Shown here: piece by piece, positions 18,873-27,091 of the stretch
Numbering within the stretch: the stretch's first letter is position 1
Layout: each line of letters opens with the position of its first letter
Source of the DNA: Burkholderiaceae bacterium
GTDB taxonomy: Bacteria; Pseudomonadota; Gammaproteobacteria; Burkholderiales; Burkholderiaceae_B
DNA length: 53,725 nucleotides
Assembly (NCBI GenBank): GCA_021208885.1
Contig: JAJOJF010000016.1
Location: 1 to 53,725, forward strand
Reading direction: 5' to 3'
Program-made: the position numbers and the translations under genes
The notes under the pieces: generated by a model
Told to the model about the DNA's origin: nothing
Databases searched by the model: none
Seen by the model: only the letters and a program-made list of their open reading frames with translations

Positions 18873-20273
18873 TTAGCTCAACAAAAGATTGCCGATTTTG
18901 GGTGAGGCCTCTATTTGCCATACTTTGCCAATGATCGAAGTGACTTCGTCTTTTGTGGCGGCGCTTTGGTAGGTGCCAAGTCGCATGGCTTTTTCCTCTA
19001 GTTCTGGGCGAGACAGCGTATTGCCAGGGTCCCCTTTGGGCTCTTGGACCACCGTCGTGAAAGTTTTGCCGTCACGAGTGGTCACCGTGACCTTGCCAAT
19101 CCAGCGCTGTGGATATGCGTCATCGATTTCTGGATCGAGAACCATGGTGACCCGTTGGCGAAATTCGCTGATGGTGTCGTCTCCAAGTACAGCATCAAAA
19201 CTAGCAAGATCAGCCGTGTTTTTCGCTGCTATCAAACCGAGCACTGTACCCATGGAGAATTTGGACTGATGCACAGTCTGAGGATCAGTGACTGGACCTA
19301 GCACATCAATGGCGCCTTGGTGAACATGTGCCACAACTGAATCGATGTCATGAATGCTCAGCTTGTTGTCTTGCATGGCCTTTTGCAGGGCATCGGCAGC
19401 AGGGTGAGTGTGCCGGCAAGATGCGTGGAATTTGAAAGATGTCTCGGCTAGCGCCCAACGGCTGCCGAGCCGGTCAACGAGTTTGAGGGAGTCGGCGTCT
19501 TTGGTCATGGCAGCACCTAGCCCTTGTTTGCCTTCTAGAATTCGTTTGGCGCCGGTGAAGCCTTCCTTGGCCAAATAAGCTGCTTGCAGCCCTGTTGATG
19601 CAGCATGACCAGTGTGCAGCTGCTTGGAATCAGCAGCATCACGCAAGAATTCCCACAACCCGCCTGTGACCGTGCCAGCCGAGCCAAAAGCGTTGAGCAT
19701 TTGCTCGGGAGTTAATTGCAGCAGTCTACCAACGGCAGCAGCCGAGGCAATGGTGCCCGCGGTGGCCGTGGTATGAAAAATCTTGTAGTGCGGGCGCCCC
19801 AAGAACTCACCAATCCGTATGCCAACCTCATAGCCTGCCACGCATGCCGTGATGAAATCTTTGCCCGAAGCCCCGATGGCTTGCGCCACGGCGAGTGCTG
19901 GTGGGATGACAACCGCAGCGGGGTGAAATACTGCGCCGTTATGCACATCGTCTTGCTCGACGAAATGAGCAGAAGCAGCGTTCACCATGGCTGCAAAGTA
20001 GGGGCTTGAGTGTGTACGGCGAACAAAGTCTTCGCTGGCGCCCTCAGCGGGTCCCATTACCTTGGCAAATTGGGCCATGTTCAACACCGGACGTGCTTTG
20101 GAGCCAGCAAGAATCGATGACATGGTATCGAGCAGCAGATCCTCAAAGCGGCGTACAACCGCCTCAGGTATGTCCGCAAACTTGAGCTGTGCGGCAAACG
20201 AGGCCAGCGTGGCGCTCGGATGCAAAACAGCAGCCTGGTCTACTTGCGGCACAGCGGTCTTGGCGATGGACAT
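18873..20273 (-). CDS. MmgE/PrpD family protein
   Basis: This 466-residue member of the MmgE/PrpD family contains 2-methylcitrate dehydratase, cis-aconitate decarboxylase and related enzymes of small carboxylic acids. Family segments seen: LLLDTMSSILAGS, AHFVEQDDVHNGAVFHPAAVV, AGYEVGIRIGEFLG, FHTTATAGTIASAAAVGRLL, GHAASTGLQAAYLA, FKFHASCRHTHPAADAL and the lysine-containing QSKFSMGTVLG. The exact reaction cannot be assigned. The start is ATG 20273 with a GGAGG ribosome-binding site six bases upstream. It sits between an acyl-CoA dehydrogenase gene and a RidA-like gene, all on one strand with gaps of 16 and 2 bp, suggesting a catabolic operon for an organic acid. Confidence 0.87.
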   Translation of the reverse strand: MSIAKTAVPQVDQAAVLHPSATLASFAAQLKFADIPEAVVRRFEDLLLDTMSSILAGSKARPVLNMAQFAKVMGPAEGASEDFVRRTHSSPYFAAMVNAASAHFVEQDDVHNGAVFHPAAVVIPPALAVAQAIGASGKDFITACVAGYEVGIRIGEFLGRPHYKIFHTTATAGTIASAAAVGRLLQLTPEQMLNAFGSAGTVTGGLWEFLRDAADSKQLHTGHAASTGLQAAYLAKEGFTGAKRILEGKQGLGAAMTKDADSLKLVDRLGSRWALAETSFKFHASCRHTHPAADALQKAMQDNKLSIHDIDSVVAHVHQGAIDVLGPVTDPQTVHQSKFSMGTVLGLIAAKNTADLASFDAVLGDDTISEFRQRVTMVLDPEIDDAYPQRWIGKVTVTTRDGKTFTTVVQEPKGDPGNTLSRPELEEKAMRLGTYQSAATKDEVTSIIGKVWQIEASPKIGNLLLS

Positions 20274-20289
20274 GTTCAACCTCCACAAA

Positions 20290-21450
20290 TTAGAAGGATC
20301 GTGGCAAGCCGAGTACATGCTCAGCCACATATGACAGGATCAGGTTGGTTGAAATCGGGGCGACTTGATACAGACGCGTCTCGCGGAACTTGCGTTCAAC
20401 ATCATATTCGCAGGCAAAGCCAAAGCCGCCGTGAAACTGCAAGCATGCGTTGGCCGCTTCCCAGGAAGCGTCAGCGGCAAGCAGCTTGGACATGTTGGCT
20501 TGCGCGCCGCAGGGCAGGTGTGAGTCGAACAGTCTGCATGCCTCGTAACGCATCAAGCTAGCCGCTTCGACGTTGATATAGGCCTTGGCAATTGGGAATT
20601 GCACGCCCTGATTTTGACCGATTGGTCGGCCAAATACGATACGATCCTTGACGTACCGGGTGACACGATCGATAAACCAATAGCCGTCACCAATGCACTC
20701 GGCGGCAATCAACACGCGCTCGGCATTTAGGCCATCAAGAATATATTTGAACCCTTTGCCTTCCTCTCCGATCAGGTTCTCGGCCGGTATTTCAAGATTA
20801 TCGAAAAATAGCTCGTTGGTCTCGTGGTTGACCATGTTCAAGATCGGTCGAATGGTCATGCCGTTTTTAACGGCCTCGTGCAAGTCAACAATAAAAATCG
20901 ACATGCCCTCTGACTTTTTAGTGACTTGATCTAGCGGCGTGGTGCGTGCCAGCAAAATCATCAAGTCAGAGTGTTGTACCCGCGAGATCCAGACTTTTTG
21001 GCCGTTGATGACATACTTATCCCCTTTTCTAACGGCGGTGGTCTTGATGCGGGTTGTGTCTGTTCCTGTCGTCGGTTCAGTCACGCCCATGGACTGCAGC
21101 CTTAGTTCACCTGAGGCGATTTTGGGTAAGTAACGCTGCTTTTGCTCTTCAGAACCATGGCGAACCAGCGTGCCCATGTTGTACATCTGACCGTGACAGG
21201 CGCCTGAGTTGCCACCACAGCGGTTGATTTCTTCCATAATCACCGACGCCTCGGTCAGGCTCAGGCCTGAGCCCCCGTATTCTTGGGGTATGAGGGCGGC
21301 CATCCACCCAGCATCGGTTAGGGCTTTGACGAACTCCTCAGGGTAGCCGCGTTTTTCATCGACCTTGCGGAAGTACTCGTCAGGAAATTGAGCACACAGG
21401 CTGCGAATGCCGTCTCGAATGTCTTGGAACTGTTCAGCGTGGGTAGTCAT
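20290..21450 (-). CDS. acyl-CoA dehydrogenase family protein
   Basis: This 386-residue FAD enzyme of the acyl-CoA dehydrogenase family has an N-terminal helical domain, the beta-domain signature LQSMGVTEPTTGTDTTRIKTTAV and GQKVWISRVQHSDLMILLAR. The C-terminal region has KDRIVFGRPIGQNQGVQF and FHGGFGFACEYDVERKFRETRLY; in this last block Glu of CEYDVERKFR lies where the catalytic base of some members occurs. It would introduce a double bond into an acyl-CoA and pass electrons to ETF. Start ATG 21450 matches the domain start. It is the first gene of the operon with the MmgE/PrpD and RidA-like genes and is divergent from a LysR regulator gene (154 bp apart). Confidence 0.9.
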   Translation of the reverse strand: MTTHAEQFQDIRDGIRSLCAQFPDEYFRKVDEKRGYPEEFVKALTDAGWMAALIPQEYGGSGLSLTEASVIMEEINRCGGNSGACHGQMYNMGTLVRHGSEEQKQRYLPKIASGELRLQSMGVTEPTTGTDTTRIKTTAVRKGDKYVINGQKVWISRVQHSDLMILLARTTPLDQVTKKSEGMSIFIVDLHEAVKNGMTIRPILNMVNHETNELFFDNLEIPAENLIGEEGKGFKYILDGLNAERVLIAAECIGDGYWFIDRVTRYVKDRIVFGRPIGQNQGVQFPIAKAYINVEAASLMRYEACRLFDSHLPCGAQANMSKLLAADASWEAANACLQFHGGFGFACEYDVERKFRETRLYQVAPISTNLILSYVAEHVLGLPRSF

Positions 21451-21570
21451 ATTTGGCTTATCATGGAGGTTTGTTACGGCGCTCACTATGCCTGACCGTC
21501 GCCCTGTTGCCAATTGGCGTTTGACAAACCCGACCTTTGGCTATCGTGAAGCTTCGTGAACGGCAAACAC

Positions 21571-21583
21571 GCTGCACTGCAGC
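21571..21583. repeat. short inverted repeat upstream of the LysR gene
   Basis: Perfect 6-bp arms, GCTGCA and TGCAGC, flank one base, 21 bp before the LysR start codon. The same intergenic region holds a direct repeat of CGTGAA (near 21545 and 21555). LysR regulators usually bind dyads between themselves and the divergent target operon, so this is a candidate operator, but the lengths are short and could occur by chance. Confidence 0.25.
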
Positions 21584-21604
21584 ATCATTGCGCAAAAGAC
21601 TCTC

Positions 21605-22528
21605 ATGGCTAGTCATTTTGATCTAACCGACCTACAGCTGATCGTAAACATTGGCGACGCCAACAGTTTGACTCGGGGTGCTGAGCGATCGCATCTATCG
21701 TTGCCGGCCGCGAGCAACCGTGTCAAGAACCTCGAAGAACACTTCGGCACTCGGCTGTTTCATCGCAATAGTCAAGGGGTGACGCTTACGCCATCGGGCG
21801 AGGCTTTCATGCGGCATGCGCGCAAGGTATTGCAGCAAATCGAGCATCTGCGAGGCGATATCTATGAATATTCGCGTGGGATTAAGGGTCAGATCCGCAT
21901 GGTGGCCAACACCACGGCCATGAATGAATTCATGCCAGCGGTCCTTAGCCGATATTTGGCTACGCACCCTGACGTGACGGTCGATTTGCGCGAGCGTTTG
22001 AGTTATCTCGTTGTCAAAGCCGTCGTCGATGGTGCAGCCGACATCGGCATAGTGGCGGGCAAGGTGGCCAGTGCTGATTTGCAGTACCTGCCGTACAGGC
22101 GTGACCGATTGGCACTAGTTACTCCAGCCAAACATGCCTTAGCCAATCGACAGTCGGTTTCATTTAACGAGACCCTGGAATTTGACTATGTCGGGCTTTC
22201 TGAATGGAGTGCCATTCACGCGTTTCTGATTCAGGCTGCTGACAATTTGGGTTACCCGTTTCGTTTTCGGGTTGAGGTCGGCAGCTTCGATGCGGTTTGT
22301 CGCATGATTGAAGCAGGCGTCGGAATTGGTGTGGTTCCAGAGAAAGCGGCGTTGCGATATGCAGCAAGCATGAATATTCGCATCGTTGAGCTCGTCGATG
22401 CGTGGGCTGAACGCAAGTTGTACGTCTGTGTACGTGATCTCGATGCATTGCCCTCGTTTGCGAGGGAGCTTGTACAGATGCTGCAAGATGACGTGCCTGA
22501 AGGTGAGCGAGAGGATCATGAACGCTAG
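21605..22528 (+). CDS. LysR family transcriptional regulator
   Basis: This 307-residue LysR-type regulator has an N-terminal winged helix-turn-helix (LTRGAERSHLSLPAASNRVKNLEE, FHRNSQGVTLTPSGE) and a C-terminal effector domain with the usual two-lobe periplasmic-binding fold. It is divergent from the acyl-CoA dehydrogenase/MmgE/RidA operon, so it most likely controls that operon in response to the pathway substrate (inferred). Its last 11 bases overlap the start of rdgB, so rdgB translation and transcription may depend partly on this gene. Confidence 0.92.
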   Translation: MASHFDLTDLQLIVNIGDANSLTRGAERSHLSLPAASNRVKNLEEHFGTRLFHRNSQGVTLTPSGEAFMRHARKVLQQIEHLRGDIYEYSRGIKGQIRMVANTTAMNEFMPAVLSRYLATHPDVTVDLRERLSYLVVKAVVDGAADIGIVAGKVASADLQYLPYRRDRLALVTPAKHALANRQSVSFNETLEFDYVGLSEWSAIHAFLIQAADNLGYPFRFRVEVGSFDAVCRMIEAGVGIGVVPEKAALRYAASMNIRIVELVDAWAERKLYVCVRDLDALPSFARELVQMLQDDVPEGEREDHER

Positions 22529-23153
22529 TCTGAAACTCAGTTCCCTGGTTGTGGCTTCGGGCAACCCAGGCAAACTGCGTGAGTTTGACCGTTTGCTCAA
22601 ACCTTTGGGTGTTCAAGTAAGCAGTCAATCGGAATTCGGGGTTGAGCCCGCCGATGAGCCTTACGACACCTTTGTAGAAAATGCACTGGCCAAAGCTCGC
22701 CATGCCAGCGCAAAAACGGGGCTACCGGCGCTAGCCGACGATTCCGGTATTTGCGTGCCCGTGCTTGGTGGTGCACCGGGGGTGCGATCGGCCCGTTACG
22801 CAGACCCAGTGCAGGGTGTCGAGCAAGATCTTCTAAATAACAATAAATTGATTCAGGCGCTTGCCGGCATGGATGATCGTCGAGCGTTTTATGTGGCAGT
22901 TCTGGTGTTGGTTATGCGAGCCGACGACCCGCTGCCAGTTATCGCGCAAGGCCTTTGGGCCGGTGAGGTCAGCGATAAACCACGTGGTTCGAATGGTTTT
23001 GGGTATGACCCTCACTTCTGGTTGCCTGAGCTTGGCGCGACTGCGGCACAACTCGATCCTGTGCAAAAAAACCAGGTCAGCCATCGTGGTCAAGCCATGC
23101 AGTCGCTGATTGACCAAGTGGCCAAGCGAGGATTGCTTGGCACGTCCTCCTAG
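22518..23153 (+). CDS. rdgB: XTP/dITP diphosphatase (RdgB/HAM1)
   Basis: This 211-residue house-cleaning pyrophosphatase removes ITP, XTP and dITP from the nucleotide pool. Motifs: VVASGNPGKLREFDRLL, YDTFVENALAKARHA, the catalytic LALADDSGICV-type segment (here LPALADDSGICVPVLGGAPGVRSARYA) and SNGFGYDPHFWLPELG, KNQVSHRGQA. ATG 22518 has an AGAGGA ribosome-binding site and lies inside the end of the LysR gene (11-base overlap, different frame). HemW follows closely. Confidence 0.94.
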   Translation: MNASLKLSSLVVASGNPGKLREFDRLLKPLGVQVSSQSEFGVEPADEPYDTFVENALAKARHASAKTGLPALADDSGICVPVLGGAPGVRSARYADPVQGVEQDLLNNNKLIQALAGMDDRRAFYVAVLVLVMRADDPLPVIAQGLWAGEVSDKPRGSNGFGYDPHFWLPELGATAAQLDPVQKNQVSHRGQAMQSLIDQVAKRGLLGTSS

Positions 23154-23166
23154 AAAGCTCAGGCCT

Positions 23167-24387
23167 GTGGACAAACGAGTAATTCCTATCATCGAGCAGG
23201 GGTCAGCCAAGACAGGGTTTGCTCGAGCCTCCGGTCAAAGGCTCGCCAGTCTGCCGCCGCTGTCACTTTATATCCACGTTCCCTGGTGCGTTCGTAAATG
23301 TCCCTACTGCGACTTCAACTCGCATCAGGCGCCGCAGGTGCTGCCTGAGGCGGACTACATAGCTGCACTGACGGCGGATATCGAGCAGGCCTTGCCTTTG
23401 GTGTGGGGCAGACACATCCATACAGTCTTTATCGGCGGGGGCACCCCGAGTTTGCTCTCGGAGGGTGCGGTCGAGCAGATGCTCGGTATTGTCCGCGCTC
23501 GTCTTAACCTTTGGCCAGATGCGGAAATCACTTTAGAGGCCAATCCAGGCACTGCCGAGGCTGACCGGTTTAAAAGCTATGCAGCAAGCGGCGTAAACCG
23601 AATCTCACTCGGTGTTCAATCGTTTGACAACGACCACCTAGAGCGCTTGGGGCGAATTCACGATTCTGCCCAAGCCATGGCTGCTATCGAGATGGCTCAA
23701 AAGGCTGTAAATCGTGTCAATCTCGACCTTATGTACGGCTTGCCTAGCCAGACCCTTGATCAGTGCAGGCTCGATCTGCAACGTGCCGTCTCATTCAACA
23801 CGGAGCACCTCAGTCTGTATCAGCTTACGCTTGAGCCGCAAACTGTGTTCTCCAAATACCCGCCCGTATTGCCGGCCGAAGACATCATCGAACAGATGGA
23901 AAGCTTGATTGTCGAGGTGGTGGAGAAGGCGGGCTGGAAACGCTACGAAGTGTCCGCTTACGCACGCCGAGGTGCTCAGTGCCGGCACAACTTGAACTAT
24001 TGGACCTTTGGCGACTATCTAGGTGTGGGGCCAGGCGCACACAGCAAAATTTCATTTCCTGATCGCATCATTCGACAGGCCAGAACGCGCAACCCGCAGC
24101 AATGGATGCAAACCGCAATTACCTTTACCGGTTCGCACGTTGCCGAGCAGCGCGAGCTCGGCGACGACGACCTCCCGTTCGAGTTTTTTCTAAACGCCTT
24201 GCGTTTGCGTGAAGGTGTTGAGCTGAGCCTCTTTCGTGAACATACAGGTATGTCATTGGCTGATATTGCCTCAATGATCAAGATTGCACAGCAAAAACAG
24301 CTTCTCGTTGTCTCCAGTGGGCGAATCCAGCCTACCGAGCTTGGCTGGCGACACCTCAACGAGCTGCAAACTATCTTTTTGCGCTAG
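23167..24387 (+). CDS. hemW: HemW, radical SAM haem chaperone (coproporphyrinogen III oxidase-like)
   Basis: This radical SAM protein of about 406 residues has the iron-sulfur motif CVRKCPYCDF, with Phe where HemN has a fourth Cys. That marks it as HemW, a haem-binding chaperone, rather than the true oxygen-independent oxidase. Further motifs are FIGGGTPSLLS, EANPGTAE, NRISLGVQSF, NLDLMYGLPSQT and NLNYWTFGDYLGVGPGAHS. No ATG fits the start: GTG 23167 gives the family-like N-terminus and follows the rdgB stop by 13 bp. TTG 23110, inside rdgB, is an alternative. Gene order rdgB-hemW is common in this group. Confidence 0.9.
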   Translation: MDKRVIPIIEQGSAKTGFARASGQRLASLPPLSLYIHVPWCVRKCPYCDFNSHQAPQVLPEADYIAALTADIEQALPLVWGRHIHTVFIGGGTPSLLSEGAVEQMLGIVRARLNLWPDAEITLEANPGTAEADRFKSYAASGVNRISLGVQSFDNDHLERLGRIHDSAQAMAAIEMAQKAVNRVNLDLMYGLPSQTLDQCRLDLQRAVSFNTEHLSLYQLTLEPQTVFSKYPPVLPAEDIIEQMESLIVEVVEKAGWKRYEVSAYARRGAQCRHNLNYWTFGDYLGVGPGAHSKISFPDRIIRQARTRNPQQWMQTAITFTGSHVAEQRELGDDDLPFEFFLNALRLREGVELSLFREHTGMSLADIASMIKIAQQKQLLVVSSGRIQPTELGWRHLNELQTIFLR

Positions 24388-24405
24388 CCAATAGCACCAA
24401 AATAG

Positions 24406-24442
24406 TGCATCATTGTGGTGCATAAAGCACTAATATCGTGCA
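24406..24442 (+). promoter_or_regulatory. tandem NtrC binding sites upstream of glnA
   Basis: Two dyads match the NtrC consensus TGCACC-N5-GGTGCA. The first (24406-24422) is TGCATC-ATTGT-GGTGCA, one mismatch in twelve. The second (24426-24442) is AGCACT-AATAT-CGTGCA, keeping the GCAC/GTGC core. Their centres are 20 bp apart, two helix turns, suiting cooperative NtrC dimers. They lie about 95-115 bp upstream of the expected transcription start, as in enterobacterial glnA. Confidence 0.85.
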
Positions 24443-24502
24443 TTAATTTTTGATATCAGAGCGCCGGTATCCGAAATTGGTGCCAAATTGCGCGCCAAAA
24501 CT

Positions 24503-24518
24503 TGGCATGAATGTTGCT
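24503..24518 (+). promoter_or_regulatory. sigma-54 promoter of glnA
   Basis: The sequence TTGGCATGAATGTTGCTT contains the -24 GG (24504-24505) and -12 GC (24516-24517) elements with exact 10-bp spacing. It is a near-consensus TGGCAYG-N4-TTGCW promoter. Transcription would start near 24528, about 58 bases before the glnA ATG. With the two NtrC sites it forms a complete enhancer-dependent, nitrogen-limitation promoter. Confidence 0.9.
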
Positions 24519-24585
24519 TGAAGCATTGCAACGCCTTAACAGGCGGTGGCCTTACTCTCAAACCCATCATTGATTCGGAGCCATT

Positions 24586-25998
24586 ATGAGCACGACCCAA
24601 GACGTACTAAAGATGATTGCAGACAACGATGTCAAATTCGTTGACTTCCGTTTTACCGACACCATCGGCAAAGAGCAGCACGTTTCTGTGCCTGCCAAGC
24701 TGGTTGATGCCGACAAGCTCGAATCAGGGCAGGCGTTTGACGGATCCTCGATCGCCGGCTGGAAAGGCATTGAGGCATCGGACATGTTGCTCATGCCCGA
24801 TGTTGATACCGCACACATGGATCCTTTCCGTGAAGAGTCAACCTTGATTCTGACATGCGATGTGCTTGAGCCATCGGACATGAAGGGCTACGACCGTGAT
24901 CCGCGTTCGTTGGCCAAGCGTGCTGAAGCTTATCTTAAATCAACTGGTCTTGGCGATACGGCATATTTCGGTCCTGAGCCGGAATTCTTTGTGTTTGATG
25001 GCGTTACCTGGAACGACGACATGTCGGGTTGCTTCGTCAAAATCAAGTCGGATGAAGGTTTCTGGAGTCGTGCTGCTGACACCGAGGGTGGCAACTTGGC
25101 TCACCGCCCCAAAGTCAAGGGTGGCTACTTTCCGGTTCCGCCCGTGGATTCCTTTCAGGACATGCGCTCGGAGATGTGTTTGTTGTTAGAAGAGCAGGGC
25201 GTGCCTGTTGAGGTGCATCATCATGAAGTGGCTGGTGCCGGGCAATCTGAGATTGGTACGATGTTCAGCACGCTCGTGCGTCGTGCAGACTGGAACCAGA
25301 TCCTGAAGTACACCGTACAAAACGTGGCGCACGCCTACGGCAAGACAGCAACCTTTATGCCCAAGCCTGTTGTGGGTGACAACGGCTCCGGCATGCACGT
25401 GCACCAGTCGATCTGGAAAGATGGGCAGAATCTATTCTCGGGCAACGGCTATGCTGGTTTGTCGGAGTTTGCGCTTTACTACATTGGTGGGATTATCAAG
25501 CACGCACGTGCACTGAATGCCATCACCAACCCAGGCACCAACTCATACAAGCGTTTGGTTCCACACTTTGAGGCACCGGTCAAGCTCGCTTACTCCGCTC
25601 GCAACCGTTCGGCCTCGATTCGTATCCCTTACGTGGGCAATCCAAAAGGCCGCCGTATCGAAGCTCGTTTCCCGGACCCACTGGCCAACCCCTACCTGGC
25701 TTTTTCTGCGTTGATGATGGCAGGCTTGGATGGTGTCCAAAACAAGATTCATCCGGGAGATCCAGCTGACAAGAACCTGTACGACTTGGCGCCGGAAGAG
25801 GATGCAAAGATCCCGACCGTGTGCCACTCGCTAGACCAAGCGCTCGAGGCTTTGGACGCTGATCGTGAGTTCCTGACTCGTGGTGGTGTCTTTAGCAATG
25901 AGATGATTGATGCCTACATTGAACTTAAGATGGCCGAGGTTACTCGCATGCGTGTGACGACCCACCCGGTTGAGTTCGATATGTATTACAGCCTGTAA
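24586..25998 (+). CDS. glnA: glutamine synthetase, type I
   Basis: This 470-residue GS-I combines ammonia, glutamate and ATP to make glutamine. Signatures: [19 protein letters not shown], the metal-site [27 protein letters not shown], the ATP region [16 protein letters not shown], and [11 protein letters not shown]. Tyr399 in NLYDLAPEE is the adenylylation site of the proteobacterial I-beta form, so activity should be tuned by GlnE. Expression is driven by the sigma-54/NtrC promoter upstream. It is followed after 43 bp by the two genes encoding that regulator, with an inverted repeat between. Confidence 0.98.
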   Translation: MSTTQDVLKMIADNDVKFVDFRFTDTIGKEQHVSVPAKLVDADKLESGQAFDGSSIAGWKGIEASDMLLMPDVDTAHMDPFREESTLILTCDVLEPSDMKGYDRDPRSLAKRAEAYLKSTGLGDTAYFGPEPEFFVFDGVTWNDDMSGCFVKIKSDEGFWSRAADTEGGNLAHRPKVKGGYFPVPPVDSFQDMRSEMCLLLEEQGVPVEVHHHEVAGAGQSEIGTMFSTLVRRADWNQILKYTVQNVAHAYGKTATFMPKPVVGDNGSGMHVHQSIWKDGQNLFSGNGYAGLSEFALYYIGGIIKHARALNAITNPGTNSYKRLVPHFEAPVKLAYSARNRSASIRIPYVGNPKGRRIEARFPDPLANPYLAFSALMMAGLDGVQNKIHPGDPADKNLYDLAPEEDAKIPTVCHSLDQALEALDADREFLTRGGVFSNEMIDAYIELKMAEVTRMRVTTHPVEFDMYYSL

Positions 25999-26015
25999 TT
26001 ATGTGTCACTAGGTG

Positions 26016-26037
26016 GTCGGGCCTGACCCGGCCCGAC
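26016..26037 (+). promoter_or_regulatory. GC-rich hairpin between glnA and ntrB
   Basis: Perfect 8-bp arms GTCGGGCC and GGCCCGAC (26016-26023 and 26030-26037) enclose a six-base loop. There is no following T-run, so it is not a classical intrinsic terminator. It ends four bases before the ntrB ATG and would cover the ribosome-binding region. It could limit ntrB translation or mark the 3' end of a glnA-only mRNA. Confidence 0.6.
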
Positions 26038-26041
26038 AACC

Positions 26042-27091
26042 ATGACAGCAATCGAACCCTATGATCTATTAGCCACCACCATTCTGTTGCTTGACCGCGA
26101 TGGCGTGGTGGTGCGCGCCAATGCAGCAGCTGAAGCGCTGTTTGGTCGGTCAAGGCGCCAGCTCGAGGGTCAAATGGCGATCGCCTTGTTCGACGAGGAC
26201 GTCTCATTGGCTCAGTCGGTATTGCACGCCTGCGAAGGGACGTTGGAAAGTTGTCGGCAAGTGGCCATGGTTGCCAGGCAGGGTGTGCCACGGGAAGTCT
26301 CGGTGACGACATTAAGCTTGATGAGCCAGCCTTGGTCGGCTCTGATAGAAGTCGCTGATTTAGAGAGTCGCTCGGTGGTTGACCGAACCCAGCGATTGGC
26401 TGAGGAAATCCAGGTGCAACATGAGTTGTTGCGCAACCTTGCTCATGAAGTCAAGAATCCACTCGGCGGGTTGCGTGGCGCAGCGCAACTGCTAGAGGCG
26501 GAGTTGCCTGATCGAAGATTGACTGAGTACACACAGGTCATTATTTCCGAGGCCGACAGATTGCAGGCGCTGGTTGATCGACTTGCCGCGCCTCACGCTA
26601 GCCCGATGCAAATTGGCGAGATCAATATCCACGAGGTTTGTGAGCGAGTATGCGCATTAGTGCAAGCCGAGTTTGCTGATGTCGAGCTTGCTCGTGACTA
26701 CGACGCTTCGATGCCCGAAATCAAGGCAGACAGCGCTCGTTTGGTGCAAGCCTTGTTAAATGTGGTGCGAAATGCTGCGCAAATACTGACTCAGTCAGAT
26801 ACGCCTGAGCCTCGCGTCGTGGTGCGAACACGAATAGCTCGCCAAATCATGTTGCATCGGCGCCAGCACCGCATGGTTGCGGAGATTGCTGTGATTGACA
26901 ACGGTCCCGGCGTACCGCCAGCGATACAGGACAAAGTATTTCACCCGCTAGTTACCGCCCGTGAGGGCGGGACTGGTTTGGGCCTTAGTCTGGCACAAGA
27001 TCTGCTACAGCAACATGGCGGCCTGATTGAAATGGAATCCAAGCCAGGCCATACAGAGTTTCGATTGTTGATTCCGATGGAGTTGTCATGA
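26042..27091 (+). CDS. glnL: nitrogen regulation sensor histidine kinase NtrB (GlnL)
   Basis: This 349-residue cytoplasmic kinase has an N-terminal PAS-like domain (ILLLDRDGVVVRANAAAEALFG). The phosphoacceptor His135 is in NLAHEVKNPLGGLRGA, and the ATPase domain has N-box NVVRNAAQ, DNGPGVP and GTGLGLSLAQ. It has no membrane segment, as expected for NtrB. With PII signalling it phosphorylates NtrC under nitrogen limitation and dephosphorylates it under excess. Its stop overlaps the ntrC start (ATGA). The start lies just after the hairpin at 26016-26037, which may hide its ribosome-binding site. Confidence 0.95.
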   Translation: MTAIEPYDLLATTILLLDRDGVVVRANAAAEALFGRSRRQLEGQMAIALFDEDVSLAQSVLHACEGTLESCRQVAMVARQGVPREVSVTTLSLMSQPWSALIEVADLESRSVVDRTQRLAEEIQVQHELLRNLAHEVKNPLGGLRGAAQLLEAELPDRRLTEYTQVIISEADRLQALVDRLAAPHASPMQIGEINIHEVCERVCALVQAEFADVELARDYDASMPEIKADSARLVQALLNVVRNAAQILTQSDTPEPRVVVRTRIARQIMLHRRQHRMVAEIAVIDNGPGVPPAIQDKVFHPLVTAREGGTGLGLSLAQDLLQQHGGLIEMESKPGHTEFRLLIPMELS

